Part shown: positions 49,619-59,265 of the stretch, piece after piece
Numbering within the stretch: position 1 is the first letter of the stretch
Layout of the letters: every line of letters begins with the position of its first letter
Assembly (NCBI GenBank): GCA_001657315.1
Contig: LYSV01000052.1
Span: 1 to 64,000, forward strand
Source: Flammeovirgaceae bacterium BBD 1991-12
GTDB taxonomy: Bacteria; Bacteroidota; Bacteroidia; Cytophagales; Cyclobacteriaceae
Length of the DNA: 64,000 nt
Reading direction: 5' to 3'
The notes under the pieces: generated by a model
Seen by the model: the letters and a program-made list of their open reading frames with translations, nothing else
Database searches by the model: none
Told to the model about the DNA's origin: nothing
Translations under genes and position numbers: made by a program

Positions 49619-51481
49619 TTAATGCCCGTTTTCGGGTTTATCCCTGAACCCTTTGTTGTTCTCTACTCTACCGGAAGCCCTGCTGCCCGCATCCATTGCA
49701 ATATCTGCTTCAGGTTTTCCCACATAATGATTATCCGCTATACTCACGTTCTTACAGTTTTCAATCTCAATCACCGGTAGGTCAGGCGAAAGCGGCTCAA
49801 AAGTTGTAGTCCTGACTAAGGTATTGTTCTCAAACGCCAACCCGTCTACTGAAAAGGCATAAAGAATACCCCGGTCAAAGGTTCTGATCACATTGTCAGT
49901 GATCCTGATGTTGTGATTGTAATATTCCGGAGAGCCGGTTTGAGGCTGCTTTGCCTGGGGGCGGATAACGATCACAGGAAATCCTGCGCCTACACGGCAC
50001 AGATCAATAAACTCATTATGGCTGATCAAAACATCGTTGACATTTCCGGATTCGTAAAACCAGATCATGTCCCCCCAGTTTCTCACCCCCTGCATGGAAG
50101 AGTAGAATTTGTTATGACTTACCACGGACTTACCCGGGGTTTTCACCAATACACTCCGGGCCCAGTTTTTCCCTACAGAACATCCCGTCATTTCCAGCTG
50201 AGCGGTCCATGAAATGTTATCCAGACCCATTTCGGGCAGTACCCCCTCGAGTGGCTCCTGTGCCACTATCTCGAAATACTGATCGTTAACATGACGAATG
50301 CCCCTGACCATAATATGCCCACCTGTAGGCAGCAATGTCTTTTTGTCGATAAGCCGTAGGGTATCTCCGGGGAAAGCAAAAGCGTAGCCTGTTTGCTGGC
50401 GATGCATCATTCTGCCTGTCAGTGTATATTGATCACGCTGCCCCTCTACCTCCGCATAGTTGCCGTGAATATTCAGTCCATCATCCAGTTGGCTTTCAAG
50501 GACGCAGTTCTTTAGCACCACCTTCCCCCTGCAGTTGACAAAATGGGTGGCATCTGCCGTCACAGAGACCACTCTATCGGTATCCGGAGTAGGTACGACC
50601 TTTACACTGTCCAGTGTAATATCACTGCTGAGCTCACCTATTATGCCCATACCGGCCGCGGAAAAGACGCTGACATTGGACAGTAAGATCCGGGATGATT
50701 GATTTATGTGTATACCCGGTGCCGATCGGTTTATCCTGTATTCGAGGTTCCTCCACTTGGCAATGAAATCCCATCCCGGCTGCGGCAAGGGTTCTATCCT
50801 GTTCTGCACGCGTATGACATGGTTTCCAAGATCCTCGATCTGATAGTGCTGTTCCCCTTTGGTGTTCCAATGCTTTGGTGTGATCCCAATCAGGTTATAA
50901 ACGGGAAAGCCATTAACAGGGTCAAACCAAAAATTTTTGGAGATCATGTATTCCCTGCCATGGCTTTTGAAAAGAATATCATTTTTTACCACCCGGTATT
51001 CCACCTCATCCGTGAATTTCAGATCAAATGACTGCTCCTCAGGGTCGACGGCTATTACCTTACCCTGTGCATAAAAGGGTTTATCCCAATCGAATTCCAG
51101 GTTTTTGATGGTGATGTTCGTGGAGTTTTCAATAACGCTGCTCATCATCACCCCATGCAGAATGATACGGGAGCCTTGTCCATCGATCTCCAGGTTATGT
51201 TGATCTATGACGGGCAGTGCTATTCGCTTGATACCATTTTCATTGTTACTTATGGCCAGGTATTTCTGAAATGCCTTATCGGGGTAACAGTGATAGGTAG
51301 ATTTTGGAATTACAAGCTTGCTGGCCTTCTGCTCCCTGCAGGCCTGCAAGGCTTTGTAAAATGCAAGACTTGCATCATCATACGTGGAGAGATAATACTC
51401 AAACTGGATGGTTTTCTGTGCAAATGCCACCTGACAAAAAGCAAACAGAAAGACCGATACCCATAAACAAACCGATTTCAT
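49619..51481 (-). CDS. GH110 family alpha-1,3-galactosidase
   Basis: A 620-residue right-handed beta-helix protein with a signal peptide (MKSVCLWVSVFLFAFCQVAF). GH110 hallmarks are the opening DDASLAFYKALQACREQKAS, LVIPKSTYHCYPDKAFQKYL, AISNNENGIKRIALPVID, LEIDGQGSRIILHG and SQLDDGLNIHG (Asp333, Asp334, candidate catalytic acids). Family members are inverting exo-galactosidases for alpha-1,3-linked galactose, known from gut and marine bacteria. As the first enzyme after susC/susD in the right locus, it says that the target carries alpha-1,3-galactose caps or backbone units, complementing the beta-galactosidase further down. Confidence 0.9.
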   Translation of the reverse strand: MKSVCLWVSVFLFAFCQVAFAQKTIQFEYYLSTYDDASLAFYKALQACREQKASKLVIPKSTYHCYPDKAFQKYLAISNNENGIKRIALPVIDQHNLEIDGQGSRIILHGVMMSSVIENSTNITIKNLEFDWDKPFYAQGKVIAVDPEEQSFDLKFTDEVEYRVVKNDILFKSHGREYMISKNFWFDPVNGFPVYNLIGITPKHWNTKGEQHYQIEDLGNHVIRVQNRIEPLPQPGWDFIAKWRNLEYRINRSAPGIHINQSSRILLSNVSVFSAAGMGIIGELSSDITLDSVKVVPTPDTDRVVSVTADATHFVNCRGKVVLKNCVLESQLDDGLNIHGNYAEVEGQRDQYTLTGRMMHRQQTGYAFAFPGDTLRLIDKKTLLPTGGHIMVRGIRHVNDQYFEIVAQEPLEGVLPEMGLDNISWTAQLEMTGCSVGKNWARSVLVKTPGKSVVSHNKFYSSMQGVRNWGDMIWFYESGNVNDVLISHNEFIDLCRVGAGFPVIVIRPQAKQPQTGSPEYYNHNIRITDNVIRTFDRGILYAFSVDGLAFENNTLVRTTTFEPLSPDLPVIEIENCKNVSIADNHYVGKPEADIAMDAGSRASGRVENNKGFRDKPENGH

Positions 51482-51554
51482 TTAGTTGAGTTTTTTAAGA
51501 GGTGCCATTACTGTTCCTCAAAGACCTGGTTATCATCCCGAAGAAGTAAGATCA

Positions 51555-51586
51555 TATCCGGCTTAAACATGGGTTTAAGCCGGATA
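51555..51586 (-). promoter_or_regulatory. Strong hairpin between susD and GH110
   Basis: A 14-bp perfect stem with a 4-base loop: left arm TATCCGGCTTAAAC (51555-51568) pairs with 51573-51586. It begins 15 bases after the SusD stop and has no T-tract after it. It is better read as an RNA-processing or 3'-end-stabilising structure that favours susC/susD message over the enzyme genes than as a classical terminator. Confidence 0.7.
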
Positions 51587-51600
51587 GAGATCTTTCAGTT

Positions 51601-53214
51601 TTATTGATACCCAGGATTTTGACCAAGGTTTGCATTCAGATCTCGTTCTGATTGCGGAATTGGAAAATATTCATCTTTGTTGGGGTTCCATACCTGAGTA
51701 ACGACCGGTGAGCTTCTGAAAACCACTGATCCACCTGAGATCTGGACACCCATCACCTCAAAGCCGTCCCGATCTTCTATCAATCCCCACCGCTTGAAAT
51801 CCCAATATAGCCATCCTTCCAGTGCCAGCTCGCGAATACGCTCGTCATAGATGGCTTGTAATAGTTCTTCTTCTGTTGTGAAGGAGGCAGGCGTATAAAG
51901 AGGAAGTTGATCAGAAGCCCTGGCACGCACCCGGTTAACGGCATCCAGTACAGCCATGTCTCCTACAGCCGATCCACTTTGCTGTACTCTTGCTTCCGCC
52001 CAATGAAGCAGGGCATCGGCGTATCGGAACACAATGAAATTTAAGGGTGATGCATCCCTTCCTGGTCTGCTACCGTCACCGGGTATTACATATTTACGTG
52101 AATGCAGGCCAGTTTGCGAATGTGTGTAATTCCTTACAAATGGGTATAACAGGTCCTGACCTCCTGCACCGATGAAGTGGGCTCCCGGACGAATAATGTT
52201 GGCGTCCATGCGTGGGTCTCTACCCTCAAAGTAATCATACATTTCAGTCGGAATTCGTGTATCTTCTTGTACGTAGGGCGGATTCGGATCTATGATCTCA
52301 TATTTATCGACCAGCCATAACCCTGGATTCACCCAGGAAAGACCGTTATTGGAAGAAAATCTACCTGAATAAGCGTCCTCAAACGTATTCCCTTCTTCGA
52401 TATCATTGTCAGCTATACCCTGGATATCGAAAATCACTTCAATGTTATTTTCGTTTTCCAATGTAAAAATACCTGCATAATCCGGATAGAGATCATGAAC
52501 TCCAAGATCAAAGATGGCTTGTGAAGAAGATACGGCAGTATCCCAATCCTCCTCGAAAAGAGCTACTTTTAACTGCAGCATATAGGCTGCAGATTTCGCC
52601 GCGCGTCCCGGATCTTTGGGTGTATCAGGCAATTTATCGATAGCTATAGCCAGGTCCTGCTTAATACTTTCAATAATCTCAGCCTGAGATGTTTTAGTAA
52701 CCTCAGTCGCCTCCAGTCCGGGAACATCATCGAAGTAAGGGATATCCTGCCATATCATAGTAAGTGAAAATAGATACATTGCCCTCAAAAACCTGCCTTC
52801 TCCTATAACATGATCCTTTCTTTCGGCATCTTCAAACGGGATATCATCGATGTTCACCAGCAAATCGTTCGTTCGTATAAGACCTCTGTATTGTGCACCC
52901 CAAGCCGACTCCAAAAAATTAGTAGTAGGAGTAATTGTACTGGTAGAGGCGCTTCTCACCTGTCCATTTCTGCAAGTACCCATTTGTGTCAGGAGATCAA
53001 ACAGTCCCCAACGTTCCCATGTAAAGGCCATACGTTCTCTTGGTGCTCTTAAGGCATCGTAGCAAGCCACCAGCCCAGCTTCGGCATCGGTAGAGGTTTG
53101 CCAAAAGGTGGTTTCGGCAATGACATCTACGGGCTGTTCGTCCAGCAGATCTTCGCAGGAAACTGCGATCATTAAATATCCTATGAGTATATATTTTGCT
53201 AATTTCATTTTCAT
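51601..53214 (-). CDS. SusD/RagB family glycan-binding lipoprotein (right locus)
   Basis: A SusD-like protein of about 537 residues. The lipobox AVSC is followed by EDLLDEQPVDVIAETTFW. Conserved helices include GEGRFLRAMYLFSLTMIWQD and IPYFDDVPG, and the C-terminal block has FIVFRYADALLHWAEARVQQ, VNRVRARASDQLPL, WLYWDFKRWGLIED and EYFPIPQSERDLN. I place the start at ATG 53214 (MKMKLAKYILIGYL), 29 bases after the SusC stop. An earlier ATG at 53247 overlaps susC and gives a poor signal. It pairs with the SusC at 53244-56711. Confidence 0.95.
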   Translation of the reverse strand: MKMKLAKYILIGYLMIAVSCEDLLDEQPVDVIAETTFWQTSTDAEAGLVACYDALRAPRERMAFTWERWGLFDLLTQMGTCRNGQVRSASTSTITPTTNFLESAWGAQYRGLIRTNDLLVNIDDIPFEDAERKDHVIGEGRFLRAMYLFSLTMIWQDIPYFDDVPGLEATEVTKTSQAEIIESIKQDLAIAIDKLPDTPKDPGRAAKSAAYMLQLKVALFEEDWDTAVSSSQAIFDLGVHDLYPDYAGIFTLENENNIEVIFDIQGIADNDIEEGNTFEDAYSGRFSSNNGLSWVNPGLWLVDKYEIIDPNPPYVQEDTRIPTEMYDYFEGRDPRMDANIIRPGAHFIGAGGQDLLYPFVRNYTHSQTGLHSRKYVIPGDGSRPGRDASPLNFIVFRYADALLHWAEARVQQSGSAVGDMAVLDAVNRVRARASDQLPLYTPASFTTEEELLQAIYDERIRELALEGWLYWDFKRWGLIEDRDGFEVMGVQISGGSVVFRSSPVVTQVWNPNKDEYFPIPQSERDLNANLGQNPGYQ

Positions 53215-53243
53215 TGGATTTAAGTTTTCAAGCATTCGAATCA

Positions 53244-56200
53244 TCAAAATGTGATATTGGCCCCGAATACAACGGTGCGTACATTGGGTATTCGAACATC
53301 AAACTGATTGGGTGCTCTTTCAGGGTCCCACCCCCACTTGCGGGTGAATTCCGAGAAAGTGGCCAGGTTATCCACACTGGTGTATACTCTCAAACGGCTG
53401 ACACGCAGTTTTTCCAGAAGGTGAGAAGGCAGATTATATCCGAGTGTGACATTTTTTATTCTCAGAAATGAGTTGTCCTCTACGAAGAATGATGAAGGTA
53501 ACTCATTTTGAGAATAAGCAGCATTGGAAACAATCCTTGGCAGCTCACCACTGGGATTTTCCGGTGTCCACCGATCCAGCCAAACCTCATGGATCTGTCC
53601 TCTATCTTCCTTTTCGAGTGGCCAAAATGCTCCTGATAAGCCGGTCCATGTATCCACGTCAAATACTCCCTGAAGGATGATCGACAGATCAAAGTTTTTA
53701 TAGCCGAAGGCGAAATTGGCTCCGAACAGATACTTAGGGACCTGGTTGCCAATGATGGTCCTGTCATCATCGTTGATCAAACTGTCAGGTACTCCTGTCA
53801 ACGTACCTTCACCACTTCTCCCGTTGTTATCTTCAAAAATCAGATCGCCGGGAGAGGGATCCTGGTTATATTGTGGTCCATTGGCAATTTGAGCGGAGTC
53901 CTGGTAAATGCCTATGTTTCTATATCCATAAAATGCATTTATCGACTGTCCCTCCTGTAACACGGTAATTACACCGGAGTTGCTTGAAATGAACGGGACA
54001 TCGCTGAGATAATCCGTTAGCTCATTATTCTGCATCGTGAAGTTGGCGCCTATCTGATAGGAGAAATCCCCAACATTATTGCGGTGAGACAGGTCAATTT
54101 CAAAGCCATCATTGACTACAACAGCCAGGTTCTCAAAAGGAGCCCTTTTATCCCCCAGATAGGCGGGTATCTCCTGTCTTACCAGTATACCATCGGTTTC
54201 GCGATTAAAGTAATCTGCAGACAAATTGATCTTACCCTCCAATAATGAAAGGTCCAGCCCTATATTCCAGGTAGTAGTGGTTTCCCATTCTATGTCAGGA
54301 TTGGCAATATCAGTCTGGGCGATACCAAGGGCAACGTTTCCTCCAAAGCTGTAGGTCTCATTTACTGAATAGACCGCCTGGTAAGGATAAGCATTGATCT
54401 GTTGATTACCCAATTCACCCCATGAGCCCCTTAGTTTAAGTTCATCAAGGAATGTTGCTTCCTGCAGGAAGGGCTCTTCAGAAATACGCCAACCTGCTGA
54501 AAACGATGGAAAGGTACCCCACTTTTTCCCTTCTCTGAACCGTGAAGAACCGTCCAGGCGTACATTGGCCTCCAGGAGGTACTTTTCCTTGAAATTATAG
54601 TTGAAACGACCAAAGTAAGAAAGTAACGCCCATCTTGTAATCGTTTGATCTACTCCAGGACTTTCCAGGCCTGCTCTTAATACCCGTGTACTATTGCTGG
54701 CAAATTCCCTAATGCTGCCTTCCATATTTTCTCCTCGGAACTTGTCCAACTGGTATCCTCCCAACACAGAAAAGTTATGTCCATTGCCAATGGTTTTATT
54801 GTAGGTGAGTGTTACGTAGTTGGTTAACAGGGTGGTGGTATTTAACCCGGAATATGCACTTTCTCCTCTGTCTGTAGGGGCACCGATCTCATTACGAAAG
54901 TCCCACTCACTTCCTGTGGGAATAAGTCCTACGAATTGGTTTCTACGGTTGTTGTTGTAATTCAGCGCTACTCTTCCATCAAGTTGAAGGCCCTCCACGA
55001 TATTCCAGGTGGCATACAACTGTCCCTGGGCATTCTGTCGTTCAATTTGATCGTCAATCACAGAGGCAAGGGCCACCCAGTTGGTCGTGGTTCCTGCCCC
55101 GTCTACCTGTGGCCCTCCCCAGCGACCATCCGGAGCTTGAATGGTGGGTATCACTGGCATATTTTGCATCCCCATATGTTGAAATCCTCCCTGCTGAGTA
55201 TTGACATTACTCACTTCTCCTTCGACGATCGGCACAATATCCGACCACGCCACGAACAGGTTGGTACCCAACGTAAAGTTATCGGACAGATCGTTTTCAT
55301 TGTTGATACGAAGACTGTACCGGTCCATTTCATTATTCAATCCAATACCATCCTGATTGAGGTAGTTGAATGAAGTTCTGATCCGGCTTTTTTCCGTACC
55401 TGCATTGATGGTAAACGTATGTGACATCATGAAAGCCCGATCACCTACCAGTTCATCAAACCAATCCGTTTCAGGGTATCTGAGCGGATCTGTGCCACGG
55501 TTCGCTCTAAAGTCGTCAATATCGGCCTTACTAAAGAGTGGATTAAGTCCCCCATTGGTCCGTCCCTCATTTTTCAACTCCATCCAAAGTACGGGGTCGG
55601 TAACAAGATCTGGCCTGGTGCCTACCTCCTGATAGCCTGCGAAGGAATGATAATCAATCTTTAATCCTGACTGAGCACTTTTGGTGGTAATAAGTATTAC
55701 TCCGTTCGCAGCCCGTGAACCATAAATGGCTGCCGCCGAGGCATCTTTTAAAATGGATATGTTTTCAATATCTGTCGGATTAACATCTGTGATGGATGCG
55801 GGCGTTCCATCCACAAGGATCAAAGGGTCTGCATTATTTAGAGTGCCTACTCCCCTTAATCGGATAATGGGATCATTGCCACCGGCTATACCCCCGGAAG
55901 TCTGAGTGGCTGAAAGGCCCGGCGCCAAACCTGCCAGAAGGTTAGTAGCGTTGGAGGCCGGTCTTTCCTCCAGCAAATCCGTAGAAATGGTGCTGACCGC
56001 TCCGGTAAGATTTGCCTTTTTCTGCTCACCATAACCCACTACGATGATCTCCTGAAGCGTTTCTATATCCGGTGTCATGGTCACGTCGATCACAGACCTG
56101 GAACCTACGGCAATCTCCTCGCTGAGATAGCCGATAAAGGAAAAACTGAGAACAGCATTCTCATCGCTTACCACCAGACTATAGTTGCCGTCATAGTCCG

Positions 56201-56711
56201 TAATGGTCCCATTTGTTGTTCCTTTTTCCAGCACAGACGCTCCTGGAAGGGGTTCATTGTCCTCTCCCGTCACTTTTCCGGAAACGCTGTGACTTCGTAC
56301 CTCAGTGGTTTTCATTTCATCCACCGGTTTTTCATTCCCTACACGTGAGTAGATATGAATGTTGGTGTTGATCCGCCTGAATTTGAGTTGTGTTTGCCTG
56401 GAGATCTTTTCCAGTATGATACCCAGAGAATTTTTGCCATCAATACTGACCAACCTGTTGGGGATCATTATTTTGGAATTGTATGCAAAATGGAATTCGG
56501 TTTTGCTCTCAATGATATCAAACACTTCCAGGATTGGGGTATTTGAAACCCTAAGGTCCAATTGGATATCGTAGATGCTTTTCTTTTGGGCGTTGGATTC
56601 ATTTGCCAAAATCAATGACGCTGTTACAGACTGGATTACCATTAAAATGAAAACAAATCTTGTCATCGCGGCAATTGTTGATAGGATCTGACTTCGTATA
56701 TGTTTTTTCAT
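53244..56711 (-). CDS. SusC-type TonB-dependent transporter with STN domain (right locus)
   Basis: A 1155-residue outer-membrane importer. Order: signal peptide with a long hydrophobic core (AAMTRFVFILMVIQSVTASL), STN domain (about 45-127, ILEVFDIIESKTEFHFAYNS), carboxypeptidase-D-like domain (about 140-205, GKVTGEDNEPLPGASVLEKG), TonB-box region (LQEIIVVGYGEQKKANLTGA), plug (LKDASAAAIYGSRAANGVIL) and barrel ending VVFGANITF. STN plus adjacent fecR and sigma genes indicate trans-envelope induction. The barrel differs clearly from the left-locus SusC, so the two probably import different oligosaccharides. Its leader overlaps a predicted antisense RNA. Confidence 0.95.
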   Translation of the reverse strand: MKKHIRSQILSTIAAMTRFVFILMVIQSVTASLILANESNAQKKSIYDIQLDLRVSNTPILEVFDIIESKTEFHFAYNSKIMIPNRLVSIDGKNSLGIILEKISRQTQLKFRRINTNIHIYSRVGNEKPVDEMKTTEVRSHSVSGKVTGEDNEPLPGASVLEKGTTNGTITDYDGNYSLVVSDENAVLSFSFIGYLSEEIAVGSRSVIDVTMTPDIETLQEIIVVGYGEQKKANLTGAVSTISTDLLEERPASNATNLLAGLAPGLSATQTSGGIAGGNDPIIRLRGVGTLNNADPLILVDGTPASITDVNPTDIENISILKDASAAAIYGSRAANGVILITTKSAQSGLKIDYHSFAGYQEVGTRPDLVTDPVLWMELKNEGRTNGGLNPLFSKADIDDFRANRGTDPLRYPETDWFDELVGDRAFMMSHTFTINAGTEKSRIRTSFNYLNQDGIGLNNEMDRYSLRINNENDLSDNFTLGTNLFVAWSDIVPIVEGEVSNVNTQQGGFQHMGMQNMPVIPTIQAPDGRWGGPQVDGAGTTTNWVALASVIDDQIERQNAQGQLYATWNIVEGLQLDGRVALNYNNNRRNQFVGLIPTGSEWDFRNEIGAPTDRGESAYSGLNTTTLLTNYVTLTYNKTIGNGHNFSVLGGYQLDKFRGENMEGSIREFASNSTRVLRAGLESPGVDQTITRWALLSYFGRFNYNFKEKYLLEANVRLDGSSRFREGKKWGTFPSFSAGWRISEEPFLQEATFLDELKLRGSWGELGNQQINAYPYQAVYSVNETYSFGGNVALGIAQTDIANPDIEWETTTTWNIGLDLSLLEGKINLSADYFNRETDGILVRQEIPAYLGDKRAPFENLAVVVNDGFEIDLSHRNNVGDFSYQIGANFTMQNNELTDYLSDVPFISSNSGVITVLQEGQSINAFYGYRNIGIYQDSAQIANGPQYNQDPSPGDLIFEDNNGRSGEGTLTGVPDSLINDDDRTIIGNQVPKYLFGANFAFGYKNFDLSIILQGVFDVDTWTGLSGAFWPLEKEDRGQIHEVWLDRWTPENPSGELPRIVSNAAYSQNELPSSFFVEDNSFLRIKNVTLGYNLPSHLLEKLRVSRLRVYTSVDNLATFSEFTRKWGWDPERAPNQFDVRIPNVRTVVFGANITF

Positions 56712-56712
56712 T

Positions 56713-56720
56713 TAACTTTG
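56713..56720 (+). promoter_or_regulatory. Candidate -7 element for antisense RNA
   Basis: TAACTTTG matches the Bacteroidetes -7 consensus TAnnTTTG on the plus strand, starting two bases upstream of the minus-strand susC start codon. A convincing -33 TTTG at the right distance was not found, so the call depends on the terminator about 90 bases downstream. An ACTTTGA-containing direct repeat follows at 56715-56743. Confidence 0.4.
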
Positions 56721-56727
56721 AATTAGA

Positions 56728-56835
56728 GTTGAACTTTGATTTAGCTCGTCTCTCGTGTTGTTCGCGCACTGTCGCCAAACTGAGCATTGAACAAGATGAG
56801 AGATCCACGGCCAGGACTTGTTCCTGGCCTTTTTT
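56728..56835 (+). ncRNA. Predicted antisense small RNA opposite the susC leader
   Basis: Between fecR and susC (148 bp, both minus strand) the plus strand carries a -7-like motif (56713-56720) and a canonical terminator (56809-56835). A transcript starting about 7 bases after the motif would be about 108 nt and complementary to the susC 5' leader. No open frame explains the terminator. Established knowledge: Bacteroides loci with sigma/FecR control often encode a small RNA (DonS type) antisense to the susC leader at this same place, and it represses the locus. The equivalent gap in the left locus (58 bp) has no such structure. Start point is approximate. Confidence 0.5.
56809..56835 (+). terminator. 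Canonical plus-strand terminator between fecR and susC
   Basis: GGCCAGGA (56809-56816) pairs with TCCTGGCC (56822-56829) across a 5-base loop and is followed at once by six T residues (56830-56835). All neighbouring genes are on the minus strand, so this terminator serves no annotated gene and implies a plus-strand transcript. Confidence 0.7.
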
Positions 56836-56859
56836 ATCCTGAATCGAAAACAATCTTTT

Positions 56860-57903
56860 TCATAGGCCTGAATTAGTCTGTTTGTTGATGATTACCTTTT
56901 TTCCCTTTATCTGAAATTTAAAGCCCGAGGCATAGCTCAGGCCGTTCAAAACTCCTTGTAGTGAGGCATTCTCATAACGTCCGGTGTACCGGCCGGACAA
57001 CAAGCTCTCATCAGCCACCTCAAACTCAACGCCGTACCACTTTTTCAGGTAGCTCAGCACTTCGGGAACGGGTGTATTATCAAAAATGATCAAACCATCT
57101 TTCCATCCGATTACTGCCTCTCTTGAGAAAGGTGTGACAAACAGTCTTTTTTCTCTGGAATTAAAAACGCCCTGCTGATCGGGTACCAATGATGCCTCAT
57201 GACCGCTGTGGTCTGAAACCAGCACCTTTCCGGTTATCACTGAGATTGAGGTTTCTGGTTCATCAGCATACGACCTGATATTAAAAGAAGTGCCAATCAC
57301 TTTCGTAGTGGTGTGCAACGTATGTATGAAAAAAGGTCTGGCAGGATCCTTTTCAACTTCGAAAAAAGCTTCACCAGAAAGGTAAACCTCTCTGTTCACG
57401 GCAAAAGAATCGGCATAGCTAATCTCACTTTCAGCATTCAGAATGACCTTTGAGCCGTCCGGCAATCTCATGGTAAGCTTTTGCCCTGATTCGGTAAATT
57501 TTCGGACCAGCTCAGTCCTCGCTTTTTCAGCGGGCGGAGATAATGAGTTTTCCTTGAGCAAAACCGAGCTTACGATCAGCGCGAGAATGACAGCAGCAAT
57601 TCCGGAGATTCGGTAAAATGTCCGGGTTTCCCAAAAGTGCAGGGATTGTGATTTTTTTTGCCTGTTATAATCCACGATTCCGGATAGGATCCGGTTATAA
57701 TCCTGATCAGGCAGCTGGAAAGTGTTTTTGTATTGGGTGGATAAAATAACCTGCCGGGCCCATTCTACCTCCTTTTTGCGTTCCGGATGGGTCAGAAGCC
57801 ATTTTGACCAATAGTGATCTGTTTCGGTGTTCGGATGCACCACCCAGCGGACAAAACTTTCGTTTCCTATTAAATCCAAAATCTGATCTTTATGATCCTC
57901 CAT
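56860..57903 (-). CDS. FecR family anti-sigma factor (right locus)
   Basis: A 347-residue inner-membrane protein. The cytoplasmic N-terminal part (FVRWVVHPNTETDHYWSKWL) resembles that of the other FecR. One membrane span follows (ISGIAAVILALIVSSVLL), then the periplasmic FecR domain (LTMRLPDGSKVILNAESEIS, EVYLSGEAFFEV, TTKVIGTSFNIRSY, SVITGKVLVSD) and a C-terminal DUF4974/STN-like segment (FDNTPVPEVLSYLKKWYGVE). It should restrain the ECF sigma encoded upstream and respond to the STN domain of the neighbouring SusC. Confidence 0.93.
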   Translation of the reverse strand: MEDHKDQILDLIGNESFVRWVVHPNTETDHYWSKWLLTHPERKKEVEWARQVILSTQYKNTFQLPDQDYNRILSGIVDYNRQKKSQSLHFWETRTFYRISGIAAVILALIVSSVLLKENSLSPPAEKARTELVRKFTESGQKLTMRLPDGSKVILNAESEISYADSFAVNREVYLSGEAFFEVEKDPARPFFIHTLHTTTKVIGTSFNIRSYADEPETSISVITGKVLVSDHSGHEASLVPDQQGVFNSREKRLFVTPFSREAVIGWKDGLIIFDNTPVPEVLSYLKKWYGVEFEVADESLLSGRYTGRYENASLQGVLNGLSYASGFKFQIKGKKVIINKQTNSGL

Positions 57904-58169
57904 GCAGTTGAGGGATTACCTTTTTCCAGAATAGAGGAATAAGCAACTGAAATGACCATACCTTTCTAAAATATTTACAGAATATCCGGCTTTCTACTTC
58001 AGAAATTTGTTGATTTTTAAAAAACGTAGGTTTTTATTGAAAATTTGTCAATGAACGACGGGATGAAGATCGGGCTTTCACCTGCCTTTATTGCTTCAAC
58101 AGATATTGAACCTCACAACGGTATGGAAAAACTGGTATGGTAGAAAATCCGGGATATACCGGCAGGGCT

Positions 58170-58823
58170 TTACATCTGACCCGACATAAAAAGCAGGAGC
58201 ACGGATAAAACTCGCTTGTAGGGAGATAACTTTTTGGTCAGTGATTTTAGCGCCCGATAGGTGAGTGCCCTGGCTGATTTCACTTTGATGCCCATAATAT
58301 CGGCTATTTCCGTGTAGGACATACCTTCGTAGAAATGCAATAAAATAACTTCTTTCTGTTGAGCCGGTAAGCGATTCAGTTCTTTTTCTATGATGGCATA
58401 GTCTTCCTTTTCAAGCGTTTGTGAGAGTGAAATACTGCTGGCAAAAAATCCCAGTTCCAATCCTCCTTCCATCAATTGAAACTGTTCTTCCTTTTTCAGT
58501 CCTTTAAAAATCCTTCTTTTCAACGAGGAGAACAGGTAGGCCTTGACCGAGCGTACCTCTGACAATCTCTTTCGACGATCTATTAACTCATAAAACAGCT
58601 CCTGCACACAATCACTGATATAGTCTCTTCTTGTGGTAAACTGGCATCCATAGTTATAGAGAATATCAGCATACTTCCGATATATGTATATAAGGCTCTG
58701 CTCATCACCCCTTTTGAAAAGCTCCCAGATAATGTGCTCATCTCTTTCATGAAGATGACCTGAAGTTGCTTCTTTTCCCATCTCGGGATCAGCGGATTTG
58801 GATATATATTTATCGCTCTTCAT
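58170..58823 (-). CDS. ECF-type RNA polymerase sigma factor (right locus)
   Basis: A 217-residue sigma factor. Region 2: SLIYIYRKYADILYNYGCQF, SDCVQELFYELIDRRKRLSE, SVKAYLFSSLKRRIFKGLKK. Region 4: LPAQQKEVILLHFYEGMSYT and EIADIMGIKVKSARALTYRA. It heads the right locus and is separated from fecR by 266 bases in which I see no gene. It has the same length as the left-locus sigma but little sequence identity, as expected for independent signalling units. Confidence 0.93.
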   Translation of the reverse strand: MKSDKYISKSADPEMGKEATSGHLHERDEHIIWELFKRGDEQSLIYIYRKYADILYNYGCQFTTRRDYISDCVQELFYELIDRRKRLSEVRSVKAYLFSSLKRRIFKGLKKEEQFQLMEGGLELGFFASSISLSQTLEKEDYAIIEKELNRLPAQQKEVILLHFYEGMSYTEIADIMGIKVKSARALTYRALKSLTKKLSPYKRVLSVLLLFMSGQM

Positions 58824-59265
58824 TCACTATCAGGAAGTTAGGACAATATTAAGTTGGTTCAAAAATCTTAACAAACCAAATTTAAAGCTCTCATAATCAG
58901 CCGGATAAGGATGATCTTCTTTGAGATTTGCTCTTTTATCAAGGGCTCTTTACGTAACATTCAGCGCCATGCAGGACCAGCACGATTAAGTTAACTTTAA
59001 TTATTTCCAGGCTTAAAATCAAGGCGCCCGCTGAAAACTTTGAAAAAACAACGCCGTTCCTTATCGGATTTGTGAAAATGCTGTTAAAAGATTGGATAAA
59101 TTCATTTTCAATTCGGTGGACACCTCTTTCCTGCAATCTGATACAGAACCAAGGAAGCTACTTTCAATAAGCATAGACTTATGGCCAATTTCCCTGGCTG
59201 AATAATACTTTTCTCCACCTCCCCTGTGAATGATAATAGAAATCACAGGCTTACCCTTGGCAAAA
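58824..59265. other. Divergent intergenic region
   Basis: A 442-bp gap between the minus-strand sigma gene and the plus-strand BNR gene, expected to hold promoters for both. It is AT-rich near 58850-58890. Short minus-strand frames are open here but look like noise. No repeat copy or clear palindrome was found. Confidence 0.5.
58877..58884 (-). promoter_or_regulatory. Candidate -7 promoter element for the right-locus sigma gene
   Basis: Read on the minus strand this is TAAATTTG, a full match to TAnnTTTG, ending 53 bases before the sigma start codon. A matching -33 TTTG was not seen. Confidence 0.33.

Noticed and set aside
58939-59246. Short minus-strand frames in the divergent gap
   Set aside because: No family resemblance, no start context, and the two frames overlap each other; treated as intergenic.
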